Origin: an uncultured Victivallis sp.
Lineage (GTDB): Bacteria; Verrucomicrobiota; Lentisphaeria; Victivallales; Victivallaceae
Direction of reading: 5' to 3'
DNA length: 43,725 nt
NCBI GenBank assembly: GCA_944389895.1
Contig: CALXOA010000089.1
Span: 1 to 43,725 of the forward strand
Shown: piece by piece, positions 35,399 through 43,401 of the stretch
How positions within the stretch are numbered: the stretch's first letter is position 1
How the letters are laid out: the number at the start of each line of letters is the position of its first letter
Position numbers and translations under genes: made by a program
Notes under the pieces: generated by a model
The model's input: the letters and a program-made list of their open reading frames with translations, nothing else
Told to the model about the DNA's origin: nothing
Database searches by the model: none

Positions 35399-36604
35399 TT
35401 GTCTGTGGAAATGGTTGAAAAACGATACATGCCGGAGGTCGAACTCGATCGTGGCGGAACGGAACCGCTTCATCTGCAATTGAGCCGCGGAATCGCGGAG
35501 GATATTTTCCGAAGCCGGCCGCGTCCGGGACGACCTTTTGTTTCGGAGCGGCAGCTTGCCGAGACGTTGATGCTGAATCGCGGAACCGTCCACCGTGCCT
35601 ATGAACAGTTAATGAACGACGGGATCCTCGAGCAGCCGGAAGAGGGGCGGACGATCCGGATAGCCCCCAAGGCTCTGGAAAAGGTGACTCCGCCGTTCCC
35701 GTCGATCGGTATCATCCTGCCGTGCCGTTTTTCGGTCTTTGTCAGCGGTGATACTCCGACTCCCCTGAAATATTTGAGCGGAATTTTCGATCGCGCCGCT
35801 GAACTCGGGTATGCGCCGATGCCGCTTCTGCTGCCGCCGCCGGAAACTCCCGAATCTGAAGTGCGCAATTGGCTTGCTGGAGTCCTTCCGCGGCTGACTG
35901 GCATGATCCACCTCGGGGATCGCGGATTCGCGAACGATCGTCCGCTTGAACTGGTTTTAACGGAGAACTTTCTGCCGCAGGTGTTCATTTCAGGTTATTC
36001 CCGGGATCCCGGGATCGCTTCGGTCGTCTGCGACTTTGATGCCGCCTTCACTGCTCTGACCGGATATTTGAAGGAGAACGGCCACCACCGGGTCGGCGTG
36101 ATCGGGGAGTATTTCGCCGGGAATTCCTACTTTGAGTACACTTACGCAACCCGGGCCCGGCGCGCGGTCGACGCATTGCGTCGGAACGGGATGGAGTTGC
36201 ACGAAAAGTGGGTCGTGATGATTCCGCAGAGATCATCTCCACTGGCGCCGCTTCGGGAGATGTTCCGGCAGTGCGGTCGCGATCTGCCTACGGTTTTCTT
36301 CTGCAGCAACGATGCCACTGCTGAACGGGCAATGAGAGCGCTTGCGGAATTGGGGCATCGGGTGCCGGAGGAGCTCTCCATCGTAGGCGCGGACGATACC
36401 GGACTTGCGGAGAAAGCCGCCGTCCCGCTGACGACGCTCAAGGTTCCGATGTATGCGATCGGCCGTGCGGCGGTGGATCTTGTCCTTGAGCGTTTTTTCG
36501 GCGGGGCGGAGAACTTCCGGTTGCGGAAGATCCCATCCACGTTGGTTTTACGTTCCTCGGTAACGCGGCTCCAGAACAGCTGGACAGGGAATGCGGTTTT
36601 GTGA
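35399..36604 (+). CDS. GntR-family regulator with LacI-type ligand domain (cassette 4)
   Basis: About 401 residues. The winged helix covers about residues 15-85 ([50 protein letters not shown]), then a PBP-like effector domain ([61 protein letters not shown]). It should control the downstream pseudopilin, GH123-like and binding-protein genes. Start choice: TTG 35399 has the best-spaced TGGA; GTG 35405 and ATG 35411 in the same frame are alternatives. Confidence 0.88.
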   Translation: MSVEMVEKRYMPEVELDRGGTEPLHLQLSRGIAEDIFRSRPRPGRPFVSERQLAETLMLNRGTVHRAYEQLMNDGILEQPEEGRTIRIAPKALEKVTPPFPSIGIILPCRFSVFVSGDTPTPLKYLSGIFDRAAELGYAPMPLLLPPPETPESEVRNWLAGVLPRLTGMIHLGDRGFANDRPLELVLTENFLPQVFISGYSRDPGIASVVCDFDAAFTALTGYLKENGHHRVGVIGEYFAGNSYFEYTYATRARRAVDALRRNGMELHEKWVVMIPQRSSPLAPLREMFRQCGRDLPTVFFCSNDATAERAMRALAELGHRVPEELSIVGADDTGLAEKAAVPLTTLKVPMYAIGRAAVDLVLERFFGGAENFRLRKIPSTLVLRSSVTRLQNSWTGNAVL

Positions 36605-36644
36605 TATCGAAACAATCACCACGGAAAACAAGGAGAACATAGTT

Positions 36645-37430
36645 ATGAACAGTCGGCAGGCAGGGGATCACTTTTTTCTTTCACGCGGGAAACTTTTTAC
36701 ATTAATTGAATTACTGATTGTAATTGCCATCATCGCAATCCTTGCCGCCATGCTGCTGCCGGCGTTGAACAAGGCGAGACAAGCAGGGCTGGCTGCCTCC
36801 TGTTCTTCGAATCTTCGCCAGCTCTCATTCCGCAATCATCTGTACTGCAATGATTTCAATGGGAGACTTCTGGTTGATGCTGCATGGACGATGAACTGGA
36901 TGAATACATTTTCCGGCATCGGTTACATCCCTTCGAGATCCATTGCCGAGGCGGTCTGTCCCGGAAATCCTCCGTTTAAAATTTCCGCTGCGGCTCCTTA
37001 TCCGGAAAATTACGCCATCTACGGTCATCGCAACTGGCAGGTCCCGGCACCGATGCTCACCTACTACGGTGACCACAACGCAGTCTGGCATACGCAGCGT
37101 TTGAAACGCTCTGCCGAATTTCTCTACATGGGAGACAGTTTCAGTTTTCAGAAGGCGTCGTCCCCCGGCGGTAACGGCAAGTATGGAACCCAGAACTCCT
37201 TCGTCGTATTAACCGAGACATATAATTCCGGGGATATGAGTTACAGTTCCCTGTTCTCTCTGGCTGCCCATGGAGGGAAAGGGAATTTCCTTTTCTTCGA
37301 CGGCCACGTCAGTGCATTGAACTCTCCTGAACGGTTCCAGGAACTCTGCAAACGTGAATATGAATTACAGGGGCAGCCTGTTCCGAAAATCAAGGTGTGT
37401 GATCGGAATTATACAATCAGCGAACAATGA
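36645..37430 (+). CDS. Pseudopilin-like protein with prepilin N-terminus (cassette 4)
   Basis: A 261-residue protein. The leader is longer than in the other three ([17 protein letters not shown]) before [19 protein letters not shown], and [24 protein letters not shown] follows. It ends with the His-x9-Asp-Gly element [22 protein letters not shown] 36645 has AAGGAG 9 nt upstream. It starts 40 bp after the regulator gene and ends 18 bp before the GH123-like gene, so all are in one operon. Confidence 0.9.
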   Translation: MNSRQAGDHFFLSRGKLFTLIELLIVIAIIAILAAMLLPALNKARQAGLAASCSSNLRQLSFRNHLYCNDFNGRLLVDAAWTMNWMNTFSGIGYIPSRSIAEAVCPGNPPFKISAAAPYPENYAIYGHRNWQVPAPMLTYYGDHNAVWHTQRLKRSAEFLYMGDSFSFQKASSPGGNGKYGTQNSFVVLTETYNSGDMSYSSLFSLAAHGGKGNFLFFDGHVSALNSPERFQELCKREYELQGQPVPKIKVCDRNYTISEQ

Positions 37431-37448
37431 TTGAAGGAGTGGGATAAA

Positions 37449-39908
37449 ATGCGCTTTCCGACATTTTTCATTTCCGTTGTCGCGCTGCTCGTGGCCGTAA
37501 TACCCGGGCCTTCCTGTGATGCCGCGGTGACCCTCTATGATTTTGAATCCCCACTCAAGGGCTGGAGTTGCAGGAAGGGCGGTTCTCTCTCTCTTTCCGG
37601 AGAGTATCCGGTGAATGGTTCCCGGGGAGTGAAATTCACTCATCCGCAATGGCGTCGGGAAGAGTACAGCGGTCAATGGATCTGGCCCGCGTTCGAGAAC
37701 TGGAGTGTCCGCCGAGACTGGTCCGGTTATGACAGACTGGTAGTCCATGTCTACAACGCAAGTGACGCGGCGATGCAGTTCAATCTGTTGATTACCGATT
37801 CCAGAGTTCCATTTCAGCAGGGGGCCCGTTTTTTCAATGTGCTTGAGCCGCATTCCGCCCGGCAGCTCGTCTTGCATTTCGGGGATGTTTTCCGGAAGAA
37901 GAAGATCAACCCGGCCGATGTTGCCGTGCTGCACTTTTACAGTGAGAATCCGGCATCCGATCTGACCTTTTTCGTGGATGACATTCTGCTGCTCGCTCCG
38001 GGGGAGGAGGTACCGCCTCTCCCGGAGGCGTATATTGCGAGGATCCGGCGCAGGCAACTTGCCCGGATTGCTCCATTGTGCCGCAGGATTGCATCGGAGG
38101 CCTCCGAACTATCCACAGAGGGAATCCCGGAACCGGTTGCCCGCTGTCTGACGGCGAGGCGGGATGCCTGTCTGGCCGTGATTCAGGGAAAAAGTGATGT
38201 TCCGAGCGCGGGGCTTACGGTTCAATGGGAGTCCGTCAAGGCGTTGTACAAGGTCGCCCGGGAGTTCACCCGGAGCAAAGAAACTCCGGTGATGACGGCG
38301 GGATTTGAAGATCTCCTTCCCGGATATGCCACCTCCATGGAGAAGATACTGCCATTTGCGGCTGTGTTCGATGTTCTGCCGTCTCATGTCGTTCTGGAAG
38401 CTGCCCGCGGAGAAAAAGAGGCGTTTCAATTGATTGTGATGCCGACCGGAGGCAACCGCAAGGCTGCCGGAGTGAAGTTTTCTTCGTTCATGGGAGAAGC
38501 CGGTACTCTGCCGCCCGGGGTGGTTACCGCAGTTCCGGTCGGCTTTGTCGAAACCGGATTCATTCCCAAATCCGGTTCGGATTATGTTGGATTTTATTCC
38601 GATCCTCTGCTCTCGTTTCTGGACCGGGTCGAACTCCGGGACGGGGCGGCGCAACCGTTCTGGATTTGTGCTGCCATTCCGGAAAATCAGCCTGCCGGAA
38701 CTTACAGAGGAGAGGTCGAGATGGAAATCGACGGTACAACAGCGTTCCGCTTTGAACTTGTCGTCCGGGTTCATGATTTTACTCTGCCGAAGGAATCGCC
38801 GTTGCCGCTGGCGGTGACTTTTTCCCCGGTTCAGGAGTTTCTGGAGCGGTGTAATCCGGAAGCGACGCCGGAACAGCGTAACTCCCCGGATTTTCCGGTT
38901 CGTGCCTGGAGGCGCCACAAAAAGGAGTGGGTCCGGATGCTTTCGGAGTATTTCATCACTTATGATTCACTTTATGAATACGGCAGTGGTCAGCCGGATT
39001 TTGCGATTCTGACGGAACTTGCAGAACGCGGGCGGCTCGGTTTTTTCAACCTCGGAGGGTTTTGCCTGGCTTCCGATCAACCCGCACGGCAGTACAACAT
39101 GCAGGATACCATCGAACGGTTGCGTCCGCGTTATGAGAAAGCACGGGAACTTGGATTGCTCGAACATGCCTATCTTTACGGATGTGACGAAGCACTTCCC
39201 GAGACTTTTCCGCAGGCAGAACGGGCGGCGGCACTTTTGAAAAAAGAGTTTCCCGGGGTACCAATTTTCACCACCGCCACAGATAAGAGTTACGGTCTTG
39301 ACGGTAGACTCGGTTCCTTCGACTGGTTCTGTCCGTTGACCGCTGCTTATGATCCGGAACAAGCCCGTCAGGCCCGTCAGGCGGGTAAAAAGGTCTGGTG
39401 GTATATCTGCAATCATCCGACGAAACCTCATGCGAATGTTTTTCTCGAGTCCCCGGCAATAGAGATCAGAGTTCTGATGGGGGCCATGACCGCCAGGTAT
39501 CGGCCGGATGGTTTTCTCTATTACCAGACCAGCCTCTGGAACAGTACCGACCCGATCGCTTCCGGCCCGTTTACCACCTGGATTGCGGAAAGTTATCCCC
39601 AGTATAACGGCGACGGCAGCTGGACTTATCCCGGTCCGGACAGTACGCCGCTGGCTTCCATCCGGCTGGAGAATTTCCGTGACGGGTTGGAAGATTATGC
39701 CTATGTGAAACTTCTCGAGCAGCGCCTTGAGGCGGTTCGCGGTACGGGGCGGGATTCACAGTGGCAGAAGCGGGCGGACGCGGCACTTGCAGTACCGACT
39801 GTTCTCGTCAGCAGTCTGTCTGAATTTTCCCGTGATCCGCGACAGCTCCAACAGTGGCGCAAAACTCTGGCCGACCTGATCGAATCTGCGCCGCTGGAGG
39901 TAAAATGA
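37449..39908 (+). CDS. Secreted GH123/DUF4091-like glycoside hydrolase
   Basis: An 819-residue exported protein. A signal peptide (MRFPTFFISVVALLVAVIPG) is followed by a beta-sandwich domain (about 30-190), a helical linker, a second beta domain, and a barrel with the DUF4091/GH123 signature near the C-terminus: GDGSWTYPGPDSTPLASIRLE and RDGLEDYAYVKLLE. The Asp-Glu pair in LYGCDEALPE fits the GH123 mechanism, in which the substrate's N-acetyl group assists and the pair polarises it. Known GH123 enzymes remove beta-linked N-acetylgalactosamine from glycosphingolipids. ATG 37449 has AAGGAG 9 nt upstream. It overlaps the next gene by four bases (ATGA). Confidence 0.8.
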   Translation: MRFPTFFISVVALLVAVIPGPSCDAAVTLYDFESPLKGWSCRKGGSLSLSGEYPVNGSRGVKFTHPQWRREEYSGQWIWPAFENWSVRRDWSGYDRLVVHVYNASDAAMQFNLLITDSRVPFQQGARFFNVLEPHSARQLVLHFGDVFRKKKINPADVAVLHFYSENPASDLTFFVDDILLLAPGEEVPPLPEAYIARIRRRQLARIAPLCRRIASEASELSTEGIPEPVARCLTARRDACLAVIQGKSDVPSAGLTVQWESVKALYKVAREFTRSKETPVMTAGFEDLLPGYATSMEKILPFAAVFDVLPSHVVLEAARGEKEAFQLIVMPTGGNRKAAGVKFSSFMGEAGTLPPGVVTAVPVGFVETGFIPKSGSDYVGFYSDPLLSFLDRVELRDGAAQPFWICAAIPENQPAGTYRGEVEMEIDGTTAFRFELVVRVHDFTLPKESPLPLAVTFSPVQEFLERCNPEATPEQRNSPDFPVRAWRRHKKEWVRMLSEYFITYDSLYEYGSGQPDFAILTELAERGRLGFFNLGGFCLASDQPARQYNMQDTIERLRPRYEKARELGLLEHAYLYGCDEALPETFPQAERAAALLKKEFPGVPIFTTATDKSYGLDGRLGSFDWFCPLTAAYDPEQARQARQAGKKVWWYICNHPTKPHANVFLESPAIEIRVLMGAMTARYRPDGFLYYQTSLWNSTDPIASGPFTTWIAESYPQYNGDGSWTYPGPDSTPLASIRLENFRDGLEDYAYVKLLEQRLEAVRGTGRDSQWQKRADAALAVPTVLVSSLSEFSRDPRQLQQWRKTLADLIESAPLEVK

Positions 39909-41377
39909 GGAACCTGTTTCTCGGAATCGCCATCCTGCTGGTTCTTGCATCGCTGATAACATTTCTGTTGCAGCGGAAAGGCCATGAACGTCCTTCCATC
40001 GTCTGGACGGCGGGACTGTCGGAAGACCGGGTTGAACAGGTTGCCGCTTTCCATGAATGGATGAAGAAAAACGGCTATGTCGATGAGAAGGGCGAGTTGC
40101 TTTTCACGGTCCGGCTTGAGACCGCCGACAATCAGAGTTTGCTGATTCAGGCGGTTTCCGGTATGGCCGGTGACCTCATCGATCACGTTCCGGTCAAACG
40201 GTTTGCTCCGATGGGCGTGCTCGAGGACATCACCTGTTTCGCACAGGAGAACGGTCTTGATCCCTGCAACAATTACGGTACCGCCGGGGATTTGCTGATG
40301 TACGACGACCGGCAGTACGCCGTTCCCTGCAATCTCGCGGCGCGCGGACTTCTCTGTAACGTCGATCTCTTTCGCAGATACGGCATGGAACCGCCGCCAA
40401 AAACATGGACTCCGGAGGAGTTCGAGGCGGTGGGGGTCGAATTGATCCGACGTGCGAACGAGGGACGTGCACGGCAGGAGGTGTTCTTTGCCGGGGCAAT
40501 GCCGGAGATCATCCTGCCGTTGGCGCGCAGCATGGGCGGCGATGTCTTCAATGAGACGCTGACCGCTCCGACACTCAACACCGAACCCTTTGTGAAGGCG
40601 CTCTCGCTCTATCATCGCTGGGTAGTTGATCTCCATCTGATTCCGACCGCGGCGGAAATCGCCTCGGAGAACAATCAGGGGGCCAGCGTGAACGGGGAGG
40701 CAACTCCGCAGCTGGTTGCCGGCCGGTATGCGATGATTCTTTCCGGGCGTTATGTGAACATGGATCTGCGTCGATTCAGAAGTGAGCCGGTTACTCTTTC
40801 CTTTTCTCAGCCTCCGGGATACGATTTCAAGAATCTGGTTCTGATCTCCCGCAATACGGCGATTTACAAAGGGTCGAAACACAAGGAATATGCAAAGATT
40901 TTTCTGCTTTTCCTGTCCAGCCGGGAGTACAATGACATCATTATTCGTGGGTCGGACGGTCTGCCGCCGAATCCGAAATGGGCCGAAAACAATCCGGATT
41001 ACCATACGCCACCCGGGCGGAAATATGAAGGAAACCTGCATACCAATGAACTTGCGTGGGCGCGGACCATCGCATTGCCCGAAAGTCAGAGCCTCTATTA
41101 TCCTCTTGCCGACAACAGGATCCGTTACGCGCATGATCGGGTTTCCAGTGGGCTTTCATCGGTACGTGAGGCTCTTGAACTGGCAGATCGCAATATCGCA
41201 CATTCGATCCGCGAGACCGTTGCCGGTACCGTTTCACTCCAGGAACGGTATGCCCGGGATTGTGAGCTCCAGAAGAAGATCGATACCTGCAAAGCCGCCG
41301 GGCGGAAAATTCCTGTGGAGTGGATCAGCAATCCGTTTTACCGGGAATATTACCGAGCGACCGGACTCCTTGAGTAG
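39905..41377 (+). CDS. Extracellular sugar-binding protein (ABC family 1 type)
   Basis: A 490-residue solute-binding protein. The N-terminus MRNLFLGIAILLVLASLITFLL is a signal or anchor helix with no lipobox. The rest is of the sugar-binding class (AAFHEWMKKNGYVDEKGE, VPCNLAARGLLCNVDLFRRYGM, PPKTWTPEEFEAVG, AGRYAMILSGRYVNMDLR). Translation is coupled to the GH123-like gene by ATGA, with GGAGG upstream. No permease or ATPase gene follows before the mobile element, so it either works with a shared transporter or serves as a sensor. The tail after about 400 is helical and longer than usual. Confidence 0.85.
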   Translation: MRNLFLGIAILLVLASLITFLLQRKGHERPSIVWTAGLSEDRVEQVAAFHEWMKKNGYVDEKGELLFTVRLETADNQSLLIQAVSGMAGDLIDHVPVKRFAPMGVLEDITCFAQENGLDPCNNYGTAGDLLMYDDRQYAVPCNLAARGLLCNVDLFRRYGMEPPPKTWTPEEFEAVGVELIRRANEGRARQEVFFAGAMPEIILPLARSMGGDVFNETLTAPTLNTEPFVKALSLYHRWVVDLHLIPTAAEIASENNQGASVNGEATPQLVAGRYAMILSGRYVNMDLRRFRSEPVTLSFSQPPGYDFKNLVLISRNTAIYKGSKHKEYAKIFLLFLSSREYNDIIIRGSDGLPPNPKWAENNPDYHTPPGRKYEGNLHTNELAWARTIALPESQSLYYPLADNRIRYAHDRVSSGLSSVREALELADRNIAHSIRETVAGTVSLQERYARDCELQKKIDTCKAAGRKIPVEWISNPFYREYYRATGLLE

Positions 41378-41413
41378 TTTTTCCGGGAGCGCGGCAGCCT
41401 CTCCGGAAAAACT
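41376..41413 (+). other. Hairpin over the stop codon of the binding-protein gene
   Basis: AGTTTTTCCGG (41376-41386) and CCGGAAAAACT (41403-41413) are perfect 11-bp arms. There is no T-run behind, but the place at the operon's end suggests a 3'-end structure. Confidence 0.5.
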
Positions 41414-42035
41414 GTTGCGCTCTCCTTTCCGATTCTCATCCGCCGGGGGACGGTCATTGAACGCTCCGGTGTTTTCTCCGCATATGCTCTTTCCGAAGTT
41501 CTGTACTTCCCGGCCTCCGGGATTCTGAACCCGAGAGGCGATCGGGAGAGTCGACAGCAGATATTCACGTCCTGCCGGTTTCCTGAGTATTGTCTGTATT
41601 CGCGAGGGGGTGCTGCCTTTTTCCCGTTGCATTCCGGATTTTTTTCTTTTTTCCCGTCTCCCGGACTTGCTTTTTGAAATGAATTTAATCATAATAAAGA
41701 GAGATACACTGATACAGATGATATTGGGTTTCCTCTGAAGCAGTCAGGGTGATCTGTGAAAATGGGGGCGGGCGACAACCGGGCGCCGCGGCCGGGAGGC
41801 GATCCGCGGAGAGATCCGGAGGTGCCGGTAGATGTGGCGGTATGATCGGAATGCGGGATGCTCAGGTTTTCTGCGGACGGGTCATTCTGAACGGCGGGAT
41901 GCGTACCGGCATTCGCCGTCAGGATGTGTTGGTTGCAGGTTTCCGGGAGTTTCCGCTTCCGTGGAATAGAACTTTTTCACGAACCATCAGAAAGATACCA
42001 TGTATAGGTGACAAACGATTGCCGGAGTAAATAGT
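41414..42035. other. Gene-free stretch with an orphan promoter-like site
   Basis: About 620 bp. TTGCTT (41667-41672) and CATAAT (41690-41695), 17 bp apart on the plus strand, resemble the cassette promoters, yet no regulator gene follows. The frame open at 41749-42030 has no domain I know. The mobile element begins a few bases on, so a cassette may have been cut or displaced here. Confidence 0.4.
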
Positions 42036-42038
42036 AAA

Positions 42039-42097
42039 GAACTCCTTTGTCGAGTAACTTTGAGTAGAGATTCACAAAGCCTCAAAAAAAGGAGTTC
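42039..42097 (+). promoter_or_regulatory. Stem-loop hiding the transposase ribosome site
   Basis: GAACTCCTTT (42039-42048) and AAAGGAGTTC (42088-42097) are perfect 10-bp arms, with an inner TTTGAG/CTCAAA pair. The right arm contains the AAAGGAG ribosome site. Any transcript entering from outside would fold and shut off translation; one starting inside would not. Such control of external read-through is known in other IS elements. Confidence 0.7.
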
Positions 42098-42100
42098 AAA

Positions 42101-43273
42101 ATGCAGAGAAAAGGTAATGGCATTCGTAGAGAAAGTCAAGTCAAGGACCAAATAAGTGTCGGGATTGATATGGGAGGCAGTCTTTGGGCAACAGCAGTTC
42201 AGGACTGGGAAACAGGAAAAATGAGCTATTACGGGCTGAAAAACCAGGATAATCAGAGTAAAGAAGTTCGTGCGTTTGAGCTGGTCTCTGATTTGCTTCA
42301 GAGCGGTAAGCGTGTAGATGTTTTCTACGAGGCGGGCCGCTATGGTTACTGGCCGGCCCGTAAGCTGATTGCCCTTGGTGCCAATGTTCATATCCTTCCG
42401 ATCAACAAACTGAAGGTGGTAATGAGCGGCAAGACGATAAAGACCGATAAGCTTGATGCCAAATTTCTCGGAGGTCTGCATCCGTCCGATCATATACCGA
42501 CTGTTTATATTCCGACGTTGAAGGAAGAAGGCCGCCGGGATGCGGAGCGTGAATGGGATCGTATCAAAACGTCAATCGGGCGTGTAAACTCTCAAATGAT
42601 CGCTTTGATTGAGCGAACAGCGTTACCGGGTTTTGAATCTCATCAGACTTCGATCGAATGGCGGAAAGCGATTTCAAGATGGTCCAAGCTGCCGGAATGG
42701 AAGGAATGCCCCGAACTGTTGCTGCTTCGCCTTCCCAATCTGATTGCCGAGCTGGAATTGTTCGAGAAGGAACTGACCGATTGGAAACAGATCATTCAGA
42801 ATTTCCTGGAACGTGATGAAGAAGCAGCCCAAACAACTGACAATGAGGATTCTACCTCTGCAACAGTCAGGAAACTGCAACAGTTCAAAGGAGTCGGCGA
42901 CCGTTTGTCCCGCCACCTGCCTTGGGAGATCGGAGACTTTCGCCGATTTGCTTCAGGTAAACAATTTGCGGCTTTCTTCGGCTTAACGCCATGTCCGTAT
43001 TCCAGCGGAACAATGAGACGTGATCAGGGAATCAGCAAAGCCGGTCGAAAGAGTCTGCGAAAGATGGCGGTTGAATGCGCCTGGTTATGGTATCGCTGGC
43101 AGAAGAACAGTCACCTGGTGAAAAAATGGGAGGATCGCCTGGAACAAAAGGGGCGCATTCGAAGGACGGCCATTGTCGCTCTTGCGCGGCAGTTGATGGT
43201 TGCGCTTTGGAGATACGTCGTAAAAGGCGAAACAATTGAGGGAGCGATTATAAACAAACCCATTGAAGCATAA
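42101..43273 (+). CDS. IS110-family transposase (DEDD recombinase)
   Basis: A 390-residue transposase. The N-terminal RuvC-like domain has the DEDD residues: Asp23 in GIDMGGS, Glu77 in YEAGRYGYW, and Asp116/Asp119 in KTDKLDAKFL. A helical linker follows, then the C-terminal Tnp_20 domain (LQQFKGVGDRLSRHL, FAAFFGLTPCPYSSGTMRRDQGISKAGRKSLR), where a conserved Ser serves as the nucleophile. Enzymes of this family are guided by an RNA made from the element's own non-coding end. ATG 42101 has AAAGGAG 6 nt upstream. The gene appears intact. Confidence 0.95.
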   Translation: MQRKGNGIRRESQVKDQISVGIDMGGSLWATAVQDWETGKMSYYGLKNQDNQSKEVRAFELVSDLLQSGKRVDVFYEAGRYGYWPARKLIALGANVHILPINKLKVVMSGKTIKTDKLDAKFLGGLHPSDHIPTVYIPTLKEEGRRDAEREWDRIKTSIGRVNSQMIALIERTALPGFESHQTSIEWRKAISRWSKLPEWKECPELLLLRLPNLIAELELFEKELTDWKQIIQNFLERDEEAAQTTDNEDSTSATVRKLQQFKGVGDRLSRHLPWEIGDFRRFASGKQFAAFFGLTPCPYSSGTMRRDQGISKAGRKSLRKMAVECAWLWYRWQKNSHLVKKWEDRLEQKGRIRRTAIVALARQLMVALWRYVVKGETIEGAIINKPIEA

Positions 43274-43391
43274 ATACATGGTGAATCGACTCGTGGTTTT
43301 CCTGAGCATTGAATAATGCCGACAGAAAGGTTGAGAAATTCACCGCCATTTTGAAGGAGATTGAGAAAAGGGACTTTTGAACATAGAGGCG
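43274..43391 (+). ncRNA. Candidate bridge RNA region of the IS element
   Basis: The spacer between the transposase stop and the right inverted repeat can fold: GGTGAAT (43280-43286) pairs with ATTCACC (43338-43344), enclosing the hairpin GCATT-gaat-AATGC and a CTG/CAG pair. IS110 relatives encode a bridge RNA in such non-coding ends, with loops pairing to donor and target DNA. The loops here cannot be matched to target without the element's exact ends. Confidence 0.4.
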
Positions 43392-43401
43392 ACTCGACAA
43401 A

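Larger units (their letters stand above)
42039..43401 (+). mobile_element. IS110-family insertion element, IS1111-like layout
   Basis: The element carries one IS110-type transposase gene. Subterminal inverted repeats TTTGTCGAGT (42046-42055) and ACTCGACAAA (43392-43401) are perfect over 10 bp, a feature of the IS1111 group, which also keeps its non-coding RNA region downstream of the gene, as the longer 3' spacer here suggests. Exact ends are not fixed: a few bases beyond each repeat probably belong to it. The AT-rich composition differs from the GC-rich genes to its left. Confidence 0.78.

Noticed and set aside
41234..41692. 152-codon minus-strand frame after the binding-protein gene
   Set aside because: It is basic and low in complexity, has no domain, and overlaps the C-terminus of a well-supported gene.
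42010..42020. ACAAACGATTG resembling one half of the LacI operator
   Set aside because: The second half-site is absent and there is no promoter or cassette gene nearby; probably chance.
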